A stretch of DNA of 64,000 nucleotides from Galeruca laticollis (taxonomy: Eukaryota > Arthropoda > Insecta > Coleoptera > Chrysomelidae): contig OY998175.1 of NCBI GenBank assembly GCA_963921935.1, forward strand, positions 229,794,122-229,858,121. Reading direction: 5' to 3'. Positions 19,055 to 29,109 of this stretch are shown here, one piece after another; the first letter of the stretch is position 1; every line of letters starts with the position of its first letter. Under the pieces are notes generated by a model. That model did no database searches, was not told the origin of the DNA, and saw only the letters and a program-made list of their open reading frames with translations. The position numbers and the translations under genes are program-made.

Positions 19055-21268
19055 ATGGATCAATCACAAGGAAGGACCGCTAATATTTTAAAACTGGCAG
19101 CTGAAAAATTGAATGTGCGTGAATGCTGTACCACGATACCTAAATATTCAAACAATAAAGAAATCGTAGGTTTTGAAAAATGATCTTCCAATCGTCAGTG
19201 ACCTACAACGTAGTGCCGTCGCTGAAAATGCCACAAAAGATAAGGAAACTTCAGAGTTTGCCATTCCATCACCAAATCAAATTTTGGTTGAGAATTTGAT
19301 TGAAAACAGCAGTATTAACAAAACCTTAAGTGTCAATGTGTCGTTTAATTCTGCGCGCCCGACTCTCCTACGTTTTAAAAAACTCGGTAAAAACAACTAA
19401 TTCATCTCACCTAAACACAGTGGTGAAAGCGACATAGACGATTCAGATGCTGATCCACATTACAGTAAAAGTCCTAGCAGTTCCTCTGACAGTGAAGTGG
19501 AACCCGTTGAGGATGAAAATTTAGTTGAGGAAGAAGACGGTACAGTTCAGCATGAAAATTTAGCAGGCCAAAGAGTAAAAAAGAAATGCAAACCCCGACA
19601 AGTGGAATGTTAAGAAAAGTAAATATCGAAGGAATTGTGGGAAGATTACGTCCTCCTTGTGGGGATAAGTGCAGATTGAAGTGCAGCGCAAAAATAGACG
19701 AGACAGCCAGAGAAATCCTGTTTTCTAGTTACTGGAAACTAGGAGATGTACAACGGCAAAGAGAATTCATCGTTGCCCACGCTGAAACTATAAAACCAAA
19801 ATATAGGTATTCAAGTACGCAAGATTTTCGAAGCATGAACTCGGCTTTCTATTTTACCATTAAAGATAATCGTATTAGAGTATGCAAGATATTTTTTAAG
19901 GCGACTCTGGATGTAAATGATCGACCGATTAGAACAGTTTTAATGAAGAAAACTAAAAGTGGCTTCTTAGACAATGACCAAAGGGGAAGACATGGAAACC
20001 AGCCTAAGGTTGATCCTGGAATCAAAGATGGTGTAAGAAATTTTATCAATGCTATACCGAGAATAGAATCACATTATTTAAGGGCCCAAACCACCCGTGA
20101 ATATATTGAGGGTAGTAAAAATTTAGCTGATCTGTACCGTGACTATAAAGAAGATTGTGAAACGCGGCAGCTTGCTTCTCCGAATTCGGCGATGTTTAAT
20201 CGCATATTCAATGGTGAGTTTAACTTCTCTTTTTTTTCACCAAAAAAGGATCAGTGCGACGTCTGTGAATCCTTCAAAAATGCAGATGAACAAGGAAAAG
20301 CGAATTTGGTAGATGCATATGATATTCACCTAAAAGAAAAAGAGCTTTCTCGAAAAGAAAAAGAAGCCGATAAAATAAATGGGTATGGTACCCATGTTGC
20401 AGTATACGATTTACAAGCCGTCATGCCAGTTCCCAGAGGTCAAGTGTCGTCGTTTTACTACAAAAGCAAACTTAACTGTTACAACTTCACCATAAGCAAT
20501 CTAAATGCCAAAAATGTAAACTGTTACTTCTGGAATGAAACTGAAGGGAAACGCGGTGCAGTAGAAATAGGTAGTTGTGTACTTAAATACATGCAGGCTG
20601 TAACGGAAACAGCCGAAACAACTTCAAATATTGTCTTTTATTCAAACAATTGCTGCGGACAGCAGAAAAATAAGTATTTACTTGCTACATACTTATACAC
20701 AGTGACAACACTGAATATTGACGCTATCACACACAAATATCTGATACATGGACATTCTCAAAACGAAGGAGATAATGTTCATAGTGTAATCGAAAAGCAA
20801 GTAAAGAGGTATTTAAAATCGAATCCAATCTACGTGCCAGAGCAATATGCTACATTGATCCGAACAGCAAAAAAATGGCCCTGCTTATCGCTTGCATGAC
20901 ATGACATTTGAAGATTTTTATGATCTAAAAACACTACAAGAAGAAATGGGTAACAATTTTTCAACAAACACTGAAAATATAAAAGTAAAGTGGCATGATA
21001 TAAAAGTACTTAAGTAGAGAAGCAAAGCCCTACAACTTTTTTCTACAAAACGTCGTATGAAGATGAAACTTTCAAGATGGTAAATATAAGAAAACAAAAG
21101 CAAACGAAGTCGAAACAAACTGGACAAACAATAGAATCTGAAACGCGTCTAGTGCGGGCTTATGTCAATAAATTACAACTAAGTGACAATAAAAAAAAGG
21201 ACTTAAAAGAACTTGTTGACAAAAACATAATTCTGAAGTTTTATTACTTTAAAAATATTCTTGATTAA
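19055..21268 (+). pseudogene. Sola-like transposase, degenerate
   Basis: Starts at the ATG at 19055, right after a splice-acceptor-like TTTTTCTAG; a donor GTAAGT at 18903 suggests an intron in the 5' untranslated region. The first 40 residues are followed by a frameshift near 19170, an acidic Ser-rich stretch with stops (19400-19610), then a long open frame 19586-20899. That frame holds a cysteine cluster (CGDKCRLKC), CDVCESF, a YDLQAV...FYYKSKLNCYNFTI block, IVFYSNNCCGQQKNKYLL and HKYLIHGHSQNEGD, which I take as the catalytic DDE-type core. A frameshift at about 20875 and a stop at 21016 separate the C-terminal tail. Not functional as it stands. Confidence 0.65.
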
Positions 21269-21951
21269 AAAATTAGAATATTTTATAGCATTGTTATAAT
21301 ACTTAAATCATTCATAATAATAATAATTATTACTGTTTAAGTTCAATCGATAACTTTAGGATACATTATTTTTATTTTCTTTTTAGTAAAAATTTAGTTT
21401 TTTCTGTTTAAGTCAATGAATACATTTTTTAGTTTGGACTATTGAACTTTGTTTTTTATTTGACAGGTACTCAGTAGGTATAGGTACATACTGTTAAAAA
21501 TATAGGTAGGTATTTAGTTTGGCTGTGCCGTACAGTTTAGTTTTCTCTGTACGTTTAAGATGAACAATAAAACTATTTTTACTTTTGAATTAGCTACTTT
21601 GTTTACTATAAATCATATATTATTGGTATTTTATTTACGGTGTCTATTGGCAATGACTATGTCACAACTTAAAACGTTTTGTGTTTAATAGCCGAACCAA
21701 AACTTCAAAAATGTCACTTTTTTATAAAAATACGTTAAAGGTGACACAGCTCCAAATAATTCAGTTATTATACGAATAAACATCATCAACAGTTGTGTTT
21801 GTACCTTGACAGTGAACGTATCGATAGTTCAAGCGATCAGGTATTAACAGTGCCTAACAAAAACTTCGACTTCTTTCTAAAGATAAGTAACTAGTTTTAT
21901 TTTTGTGTAAGTATAAAATCGAATTTAATATTTAATTGAATTCACCAACTT

Positions 21952-23268
21952 ATGGATTTAAATTCGGGCGGCGAATCGCCGCCCCTATTAATTGATAAAG
22001 GGTCTTCGATAAAAGATTTTCAAAATATTAATTTCGAGAATAAATATCAGCCTTCGGATGTTGGTCCTTATTTAGTTTATATAGAACATAAAGAAAAAAA
22101 TGTAGGTCGTTTATTTCCCATTAAAATCGGTCACTTTTTAAGAAACATTACAGAATTTAGGCAAAATATATCAGATATAAAACCAGTAGGGGTAAACAGG
22201 GTAAAGGTAATTTTTAAAAATTTCAATATTGCTAACTTGTTGGTAAATCATGAAGTTTTATTAAAAAATAATTACATTGCTTATATTCCACTATTCTTCA
22301 CGCATAAAAAAGGTATAGTACGTATGGTAGATACTTATTTTAATGCCGAATACCTAAAAGACGCAATTGAATCTGGAATTAAAGTAGTTGATGTTAAGCG
22401 ATTAAAGCGTAAAATTGTAGACAGTGAAACCAAAGAAACAAAAGAAGTAGATAGACAAATGATCGTGGTTACTTTCTTAGGAAATACGATTCCCCAATCC
22501 GTTAAAATAAATATGGTAAACTTTCAGGTAGAACCATACATATATCCGGTGGTTCAGTGCTATAATTGTTTACGTTTCGGACATACTAAACATCAATGTA
22601 AAGGTAAACAGAAATGCCAAAACTGCTCTGAAGAAAATTGTAACTCAGTTTCCTGTGAAGAAAATAGAACACATTGTGTACATTGCGACAGTAATGAACA
22701 TAAATCCACATCCAAAAAATGCCCTGTTTACAATACACAATTGAGTATTAAAAAAGTAATGGCCTCTATGAATGCATCTTTCAAAGAAGCCGAAACTATT
22801 GTGAAAAATCCTGCTTACGGAAAAATCACAACTAATAATCGATTTTCATTATTATCAAATCCACAAAATTTCCCTGAGCTAACACATACAGCTTCAACTT
22901 CTTCTTACAGCTCAATCTTGAGTAAACCTAAGCCCTCCGTACATTTACCTAAACTTAATACGAGTACATCTGCGTCAAAAAAACGCAGAAAGTCCTCACC
23001 TCCAACTTCTCCTCCAGTAAATCATGAGAACAAAAAAACTAACAAACATTCTTCCATACTCCCAAATCCTTATAGGGAAGAGTTCAAATTTTATAAAGAG
23101 CAACTAGCATTTCAGGTAGAAAACATTATTAAAGATATAATTCTCAAAAAAAGTAACATTAATGAGATCAATGTTAAACAAGCAATTAACAATATCCTGG
23201 ATAAATATGAATTAAAAGAAAAAAGTAATATTAATAGACAAAATGACGAAGACTCAGATACTTTCTAA
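21952..23268 (+). CDS. I-type LINE ORF1 (Gag-like zinc-knuckle protein)
   Basis: 438-residue nucleic-acid-binding protein that coats element RNA. The N-terminal 200 residues form an RNA-recognition-like region (VYIEHKEKNVGRLFPIKIGH; NRVKVIFKNFNIANLL). From about residue 203 come knuckles: CYNCLRFGHTKHQC, then CQNCSEENCNSVSC and CVHCDSNEHKSTSKKC. The C-terminal third is Ser/Pro/Lys rich. The start is the first ATG after the leader. Its end overlaps ORF2 by 26 bases in another frame, a layout that suggests reinitiation or coupled translation. Confidence 0.85.
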   Translation: MDLNSGGESPPLLIDKGSSIKDFQNINFENKYQPSDVGPYLVYIEHKEKNVGRLFPIKIGHFLRNITEFRQNISDIKPVGVNRVKVIFKNFNIANLLVNHEVLLKNNYIAYIPLFFTHKKGIVRMVDTYFNAEYLKDAIESGIKVVDVKRLKRKIVDSETKETKEVDRQMIVVTFLGNTIPQSVKINMVNFQVEPYIYPVVQCYNCLRFGHTKHQCKGKQKCQNCSEENCNSVSCEENRTHCVHCDSNEHKSTSKKCPVYNTQLSIKKVMASMNASFKEAETIVKNPAYGKITTNNRFSLLSNPQNFPELTHTASTSSYSSILSKPKPSVHLPKLNTSTSASKKRRKSSPPTSPPVNHENKKTNKHSSILPNPYREEFKFYKEQLAFQVENIIKDIILKKSNINEINVKQAINNILDKYELKEKSNINRQNDEDSDTF

Positions 23269-26200
23269 TAAGCACATCAGAAATAATATCACAATTGTAC
23301 AGTGGAACTGTAGATCTATTATTGCAAATCAAGCGAGTCTTGTAAAATATATTAAAGACACACATGTGGACATTTTAGTTATATCAGAGCACTGGCTAAA
23401 ACCAAACAATAAATTTCGTATAAAAGGATATAATCTAGTAAGTAAATGTAGAAAAGATGGTTATGGCGGGGTATGCATTTTTGTGATTCAGGGTCTTAAC
23501 TATAAAGAGGTTTTGCTAAATACTGGAATCAAGGACTTAGAAGTATGCGCCGTATCGCTTGACTCTTTGAATTTGACTATAGCATCAATATATAGACCTC
23601 CAAACGTAATGGTAAGTCGAGTCAACTGGATTAATTTTTTCAAACAATTTGATTTATCTGCTACAATTTTTTGCGGTGATTTTAATGCACATCACGATAT
23701 GTGGGGACCAACTCCTGATGATCGACACGGAAAAATACTGGTAGAAGCTATGGATGACCTAGAACTTATAGCTCTCAACGACGGTTCCCCTACTAGAATT
23801 AACCCAAGAGGCAATCACTCAGCAGTCGATTTAACTCTCACCTCCAACACTCTCGCTGCAAAGTCTTCCTGGACTATCTTAGATGACACATTGGGATCTG
23901 ATCATTACCCTTTAATAATTGAGATTCAGATTAATTCTACAAACCTTGCATTAAATCCTTCCTCGAAATGGAATGATTCCCACGCAGATTGGAATACATT
24001 TCAAAACGTTTTGCAAACCGAAATGGTAAAAAATGATTTTGATGAAAATTCAACTGGCCCGGATAAAGTGAAAAGACTTTTTGAAATGATTTCAAGCGCG
24101 GCGTGTCAATCCATGCCGGTCAAGAAGCCTTTTATAGCGATTACCCCTAGGCCTATATGGTGGGACGAGGAATGTACAATGATATTTAAAAAACGAAAAG
24201 AAGCTCTAAAAAAATATAGAACTCTAGCAAGTTTTGAAAACTTTTTGAACTACCAAAATGCTGCCGCTAAAGCTAAACGTATATTTAAAGTTAAACAACG
24301 GAACAGCTGGATGACATTTTTAAACAAACTTAATAAAAATACCCCACTAACTGATATATGGAGATATATTAGATCTATGAACGGCAACTGCAATCAAAAT
24401 CGTAAAAAGCCTATTCCTAAAGAGCTAATTGAAAAAATTTTAAACAAACTAGCACCTCCTTCTGCACCCAATCTCTTAAGTTGCAGCTCTTTTGGTTTCC
24501 AACCCACGGATTATACATTAAAAGCATTTACAATAGATGAACTAGAATTTGCTACAAAAGATAGTCGTAATACAGCCCCAGGGCTAGATGGTTTTACCTA
24601 TAAAATTATTCAAAAGCTACCCTTATCTGTGAAGATTTTCCTTCTTCAAATTTTTAACGATTGGTGGGTGAAACAAGAATATAGCGACTATTTAAAAAAT
24701 ATTATAATTTGTCTCCTTTTAAAACCAAATAAAGATGCAGAGTCTCCTTCATCATATCGACCTATTTCCCTATTATCTTGTATAACAAAAACGTTTGAAA
24801 GACTAATCAAATTTCGACTTGAGTATTTTCTTGAAAGTAATTCTATTCTTCCTAGGACGCAGTTCAGTTTCCGAAGGGGACTGGGCACAGTGGATGCTGT
24901 AGGTGCATTAGTTGCAGATATTCAAATATGTTTTTCGAACAATCAGTACACATTATGTTTATTTATCGATTTGACAGGTGCATATGATGTAGTAGATTTA
25001 AATATTTTATTTGAAAAAATGGTAGATGCTGGTATTGGGAAAAAGGTTTGTGCTAATGTAATTAATTTATTCACAAATAGAAACATTTTTATCCGCGACC
25101 ATAATAACGTGTTACATGGTCCACGCACAGTCTTCAACGGTTTACCACAGGGATCCATATTAAGTCCCTTGCTTTTTAACATCTATACTGCAGAGCTGCA
25201 TAGGTTAGGCGGTGAAACAATTAACCGAATTCAATACGCTGATGATTTATGTTTTTATGTTACTCGTAATTCATATGGAGAATGTGTTAAGGACTTACGA
25301 GCATTCCTTCAAGTACTCAAACCATGGCTGGTAAATATGGGCTTTAGTGTTTCTTCGGAGAAGTCTGCTCTGGTATGTTTCACTCGCCATCGACTGGAAA
25401 CGTCCAGGGCTCTCTCTCTAGATGAGTTCACATTCCCATTTGTCGACGAATACAAATATCTGGGTATTGTCCTGGACAAAAAATTATTATGGACTAGCCA
25501 TATCAAGTACACTAAACAAAGATGTGAAAAAGGTATGAATCTTCTCAGAGTAGTTTCCAAACAAAAATGGGGAGCTGACTCAAACATCTCCTTCATTTTT
25601 TATAAGTCTTATATCCGTTCAATATTGGATTACGGGTGTACATTTTATGGATCCTCATCAAAAACCAATTTAATAGCTGTTGACCGAATTCAATACAAAT
25701 CATTAAAAATATGCCTAGGAGTTATGATGTCATCACCTAATCAAGCTGTCTTAGCAGAAATGCAAGAGCCCCCGTTGCATATTAGAAGGCAATACCTAGC
25801 CGAAAAGCTTCTTATTAAATACCGAACATTTAACACGTACATGGTTCAAAAGATTTCAGCAATAAACACTAACAATCTGACTATGCCATACTGGAGAATA
25901 AAAACCAGTCCTCCATTAGCTGAGGCTTTTCTTAATACCAACAGCAAAGAAAATCATATCGTAAAGCAAGATACTTTCCCTATTTTTCAATGCAATTATG
26001 AATCTTTAGTGACTGCTCCTAACATCATATACCCCTCCTTTTACGAATTTTCTAGTATCAACCAAGTAATTTTGAAAACTGAACTTAACAATATAGGCGA
26101 CAATTTTACCACAATATACACTGATGGATCGAAATGTGATGAAGGAACTGGGGCAGCATTTCTTGTTTCAAATACTAATTACGTGGAAAGATTTAGAATT

Positions 26201-26977
26201 CCCAATTATTGTTCTGTTTTTTCTGCAGAAGCTTTCGCCATATCAAAAGCGTTAACTTGGTGTACTTTAAATCCGATTCAAAGAGCTGTTATTATGTGTG
26301 ATTCCAAGTCAGTATTACAGGCTATAGAAAGTTCTCCATTCAAGTGTTACAGACAAAATATAATTTTAGAAATTAAAAAATTAACAAGCGAATTAAAAAC
26401 CCTGAACAAAAGTATTGTATTCATGTGGGTAAAAGGGCACTGCGGTTTAGAAGGAAATGAGTACGTGGACTTGGAAGCCAAGAGAGCCTGCAAAATGACT
26501 TCTTATACCAATCTTTATGTCTTCTCAGACCTTTTAAATTTTTATAAGAAACATATTAGAACTAATTGGGAGCGGTTTTACGCCGACTTCGCTAAAACAT
26601 CTAATAGCCAATATTTCCTTTTGCATCCTACTTTACCAACTAAGATCCCTCATATTTTTAATTTTGATTATAGAAAACAATATACCTCCATCATATCACG
26701 TTTAAGAATAAATCACGGTCGTTTCCCAGCTCATCTTTTTAAAATAGGTATTGTCAATTCTCCAGCTTGCTCCTGTAACAAGGCATCAGTAGGAGATCTG
26801 AACCATATTTTCTTTGAATGCACTGAAAACAAAAAGGCAATTACTGAACTTTACAATTTTCTTATCAATTTCAACGTTCCTCTTCCCACAAATATAACCG
26901 CTCTTTTGGCAAATACTGAGAAGTCTGTACTTGATTCCATAGTGGATTTCATAAATAATTCTAAATTGTCTATTTAG
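23243..26977 (+). CDS. I-type LINE ORF2 (endonuclease, reverse transcriptase, RNase H)
   Basis: 1,244-residue polyprotein with all catalytic parts. Endonuclease (residues about 10-230): IVQWNCRSI, SEHWLKP, YGGVCIFV, IYRPPN, FCGDFNAHH and LGSDHYPLII. Reverse transcriptase (about 480-790): SYRPISLLSCITKTFERL, LFIDLTGAYDVVD, GLPQGSILSPLLF, and the catalytic QYADDLCFY. RNase H (about 950-1080): IYTDGSKCDEGTGAAF, SAEAFAISKAL, MCDSKSVLQAI, and WVKGHCGLEGNEYVD, which give the D-E-D-D set. The tail has a cysteine-histidine cluster (CSCNKASVGDLNHIFFEC). No stop or frameshift. The ATG at 23243 lies inside the end of ORF1. Confidence 0.9.
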   Translation: MTKTQILSNKHIRNNITIVQWNCRSIIANQASLVKYIKDTHVDILVISEHWLKPNNKFRIKGYNLVSKCRKDGYGGVCIFVIQGLNYKEVLLNTGIKDLEVCAVSLDSLNLTIASIYRPPNVMVSRVNWINFFKQFDLSATIFCGDFNAHHDMWGPTPDDRHGKILVEAMDDLELIALNDGSPTRINPRGNHSAVDLTLTSNTLAAKSSWTILDDTLGSDHYPLIIEIQINSTNLALNPSSKWNDSHADWNTFQNVLQTEMVKNDFDENSTGPDKVKRLFEMISSAACQSMPVKKPFIAITPRPIWWDEECTMIFKKRKEALKKYRTLASFENFLNYQNAAAKAKRIFKVKQRNSWMTFLNKLNKNTPLTDIWRYIRSMNGNCNQNRKKPIPKELIEKILNKLAPPSAPNLLSCSSFGFQPTDYTLKAFTIDELEFATKDSRNTAPGLDGFTYKIIQKLPLSVKIFLLQIFNDWWVKQEYSDYLKNIIICLLLKPNKDAESPSSYRPISLLSCITKTFERLIKFRLEYFLESNSILPRTQFSFRRGLGTVDAVGALVADIQICFSNNQYTLCLFIDLTGAYDVVDLNILFEKMVDAGIGKKVCANVINLFTNRNIFIRDHNNVLHGPRTVFNGLPQGSILSPLLFNIYTAELHRLGGETINRIQYADDLCFYVTRNSYGECVKDLRAFLQVLKPWLVNMGFSVSSEKSALVCFTRHRLETSRALSLDEFTFPFVDEYKYLGIVLDKKLLWTSHIKYTKQRCEKGMNLLRVVSKQKWGADSNISFIFYKSYIRSILDYGCTFYGSSSKTNLIAVDRIQYKSLKICLGVMMSSPNQAVLAEMQEPPLHIRRQYLAEKLLIKYRTFNTYMVQKISAINTNNLTMPYWRIKTSPPLAEAFLNTNSKENHIVKQDTFPIFQCNYESLVTAPNIIYPSFYEFSSINQVILKTELNNIGDNFTTIYTDGSKCDEGTGAAFLVSNTNYVERFRIPNYCSVFSAEAFAISKALTWCTLNPIQRAVIMCDSKSVLQAIESSPFKCYRQNIILEIKKLTSELKTLNKSIVFMWVKGHCGLEGNEYVDLEAKRACKMTSYTNLYVFSDLLNFYKKHIRTNWERFYADFAKTSNSQYFLLHPTLPTKIPHIFNFDYRKQYTSIISRLRINHGRFPAHLFKIGIVNSPACSCNKASVGDLNHIFFECTENKKAITELYNFLINFNVPLPTNITALLANTEKSVLDSIVDFINNSKLSI

Positions 26978-27350
26978 ATATATGCTTAGATTTATGCCCA
27001 GTAATCAGTAATTTTATATCCTTACTCCTTTACAGTCCTTTTAATTTTTCAACCTTTACTCACTTTTAACTTTCTGTGGCTAATAGACTATGTCTGAGGC
27101 CATTCTCCCCCCCCCACACACACACACAACATCATCAAAACCGTCACAACTCAAAAGGGGTGGTTTCAAGGATTATAAAATCGATTAAACAGAAAATTCA
27201 AGTAATTTTGCCAACTTTACACTGTTATTTAACTGGTTCCTTTTTTGGATCGATTCAAAAATCTGTAACTATTCAAATACTAGTTTTTTGCGATTTCTGA
27301 AAATCTAAGTTTTTTGACTTGTGTCACTTTTGAAGCAAGGGTGCGATATG

Positions 27351-27518
27351 TTTTGTCACAGGTTTTCCAATTTTCAGTACAGTTTTCCAAACCTTATTTA
27401 ACTTAGGATCTAAGGGAAAGGCATGCAATGATATATCTTTCGTACAATATGATGAACACTGTGGTACAGAACATATTTTCCTAGATTTTGTTTCTATGGA
27501 TTTATGTCTAGATTGCAT
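27351..27518 (-). pseudogene. THAP zinc-finger exon of the ISL2EU transposase (displaced half)
   Basis: Begins at the ATG at 27518. CSVPQCSSYCTKDISLHAFP and KVWKTVLKIGKPVTKH match a THAP DNA-binding domain, the usual N-terminus of ISL2EU transposases. The exon is cut at 27350 by the Sola-like element. Across the insertion, at 18506 and below, the frame continues MLVYSHHFTETDF, which supplies the HF block of THAP. This halves-of-one-domain fit shows the insertion directly. Confidence 0.75.
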
Positions 27519-27559
27519 CTTCAGTTAAACTTTTTATGAAACCTAAAAAACATATGTAA

Positions 27560-28277
27560 AGGTGGGATTATACAGCAAAAAAAATAAAATAAGGAATAAA
27601 ATAAATTAAAATAATAAAGATGAACATACGCATCTCTATGAAAGCGTTTATACAAGAAATAAGGTAAAATAGGAAATAAGAATTAGTACAAAAGATGGCC
27701 AACTTTTATCTTTTTGTCTTATTTTATTTTAATTTGTTTGGAAACTGATAATGCGCATGACCCAGATATTTCTGTTCTAAATGTTCTGAGTTTCCAATTA
27801 TTCTTATCTAACATGTAACCTAAAAATATTATATTTATTTGTTTACTTTGATTGAAATTTTCTTGCGATAGAGATGGATGATAGAAATATTAAGCTGGGG
27901 GCGATGCTGTTGTTGATGGCAGGCACTGCGGCTGTAGCTTTACAACATAGAAAAAAAATAGACGTTTTAAAGTTCGACCCATGAGTAGGGACAAAACATT
28001 TAATGTGTATAAAAATTTGTTGGAATATGCAAAAGCGCATGATAGGGAGCAATTTTTTAAATACACCAGATATAAACCATGTAGCCAAAACAAAAAGTGG
28101 AATTCACTAAGCTTGCAGAAAACACAAAGTCACTGTCAAGAAAGCTGCAATTTGATTGGCTTACTCTTACTTCTTATTTAACTTTAGTCATCTATATGAC
28201 CAATGTTTTTTGTCCTTATTTCTTAACTTATTTTAATTAGTTCCTTATTTTATTTTATTTGCTGTATAATCTCACCT
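27560..28277 (+). mobile_element. Harbinger deletion derivative
   Basis: 718-bp unit with inverted ends AGGTGGGATTATACAGC / GCTGTATAATCTCACCT and a 3-bp duplication TAA (27557-27559 and 28278-28280), the PIF/Harbinger target preference. An A/T-rich repeat (AAAATAAAATAAGGAATAAA) follows each end. The middle (27870-28100, plus strand, more than one frame) keeps a trace of a Harbinger N-terminus: a HRKKID start, then NTFNVY-like and FFKYTRYKP-like segments. It cannot encode a transposase. Confidence 0.7.
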
Positions 28278-28280
28278 TAA

Positions 28281-29108
28281 CTCATCAGCTTCTAGTAATG
28301 AAAAAAATAGCTGAACTAACCTCAACTACGTATTTCCTTGTGATTTTTATCGACTTCACGAATTCTTAACTCCGCCTGTGCCAATCCTGAAGGAAAAGAC
28401 TTTAATATCTACACGAAACTACCAAAAAGGTGCAAGAGTTTTACTGGCCACTAGAATAGGATTTTAGCAACTAGCACATTTGTAACTACAACTTTTACCA
28501 CGTTTTTATTGTTTTCAAAGTGCACCTTATGGATGTGTGATTGTTTTTATCTCAGAAAAGCACTTTAAATAGGTATATTACTTTATTATTTAGACTAACA
28601 CTTTCTATTGTTTATAAAACAACAAAATTAATTCCACTCTCTATAACGATCTTCGCATTCTGGCTTTGTTGTTCACCTCTATTGAAGTTTGAAAGAAAAT
28701 TAACAGATGTCGCCCACTTCGTAGTTTTCGGCAATTGAATGTCTGTTTCTGTTTCAGTGTAGATCTGTTCAGTCTTGTTCCTAGTGTCTATCCCTATGTT
28801 ATACATTTCACCTTCTATCCGTTGCCCATTTTGTCTGTTATAAAGTCGCTATGAAAGCCACGTTAGCGTGAAAAGTGTCCCTGTGTAATCCTGTTGTAAT
28901 GTATTCACTACTAAGATCCATCATTAAGTTGATTAGGGCCGTAAATGGAGAGTACTTGCTTTGTCAATGCAGTATTTACAATATACTTTAACAATATACA
29001 TATATACTATGCCTATCCTCCTATGCTAACTATTGAAACAAGCTATACAATAAATTCGTGGCTGAATGGATCAGGCTATCCAAAGCCATTATTTAAAATA
29101 AATGTATT
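28281..29108. other. No recognised gene
   Basis: AT-rich sequence with short unconvincing ORFs on both strands and no repeat I can name. Confidence 0.4.
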
Positions 29109-29109
29109 T

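Larger units (their letters stand above)
21790..27127 (+). mobile_element. Full-length, intact I-type LINE
   Basis: Complete non-LTR retrotransposon of 5,338 bp between 11-bp direct repeats AACATCATCAA (21779-21789 and 27128-27138). It begins CAGTTGTG, has about 160 bp of leader, two long overlapping ORFs with no break, and a 3' untranslated region ending in a C run and (CA)n tail. Both ORFs are uninterrupted, so this is a recent insertion and possibly mobile. The RNase H domain in ORF2 points to the I group. Confidence 0.88.
18511..27346 (+). mobile_element. Sola-like DNA transposon, split by a LINE
   Basis: Ends are inverted repeats of about 33 bp (CGCACCCTTGCTTCAAAAGT, one mismatch further in). 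A 4-bp duplication ATAT flanks it (18507-18510 and 27347-27350). Subterminal copies of GTGACACAA occur at both ends. A degenerate transposase fills 19055-21268, and an I-type LINE fills 21790-27127; without the LINE the transposon is about 3.5 kb. The 4-bp duplication and protein style suggest the Sola superfamily; this name is from family knowledge and not certain. Confidence 0.7.

Noticed and set aside
27981..28181. Independent small gene in the Harbinger derivative
   Set aside because: Fits better as a frame-shifted trace of a Harbinger transposase N-terminus between matching inverted ends.
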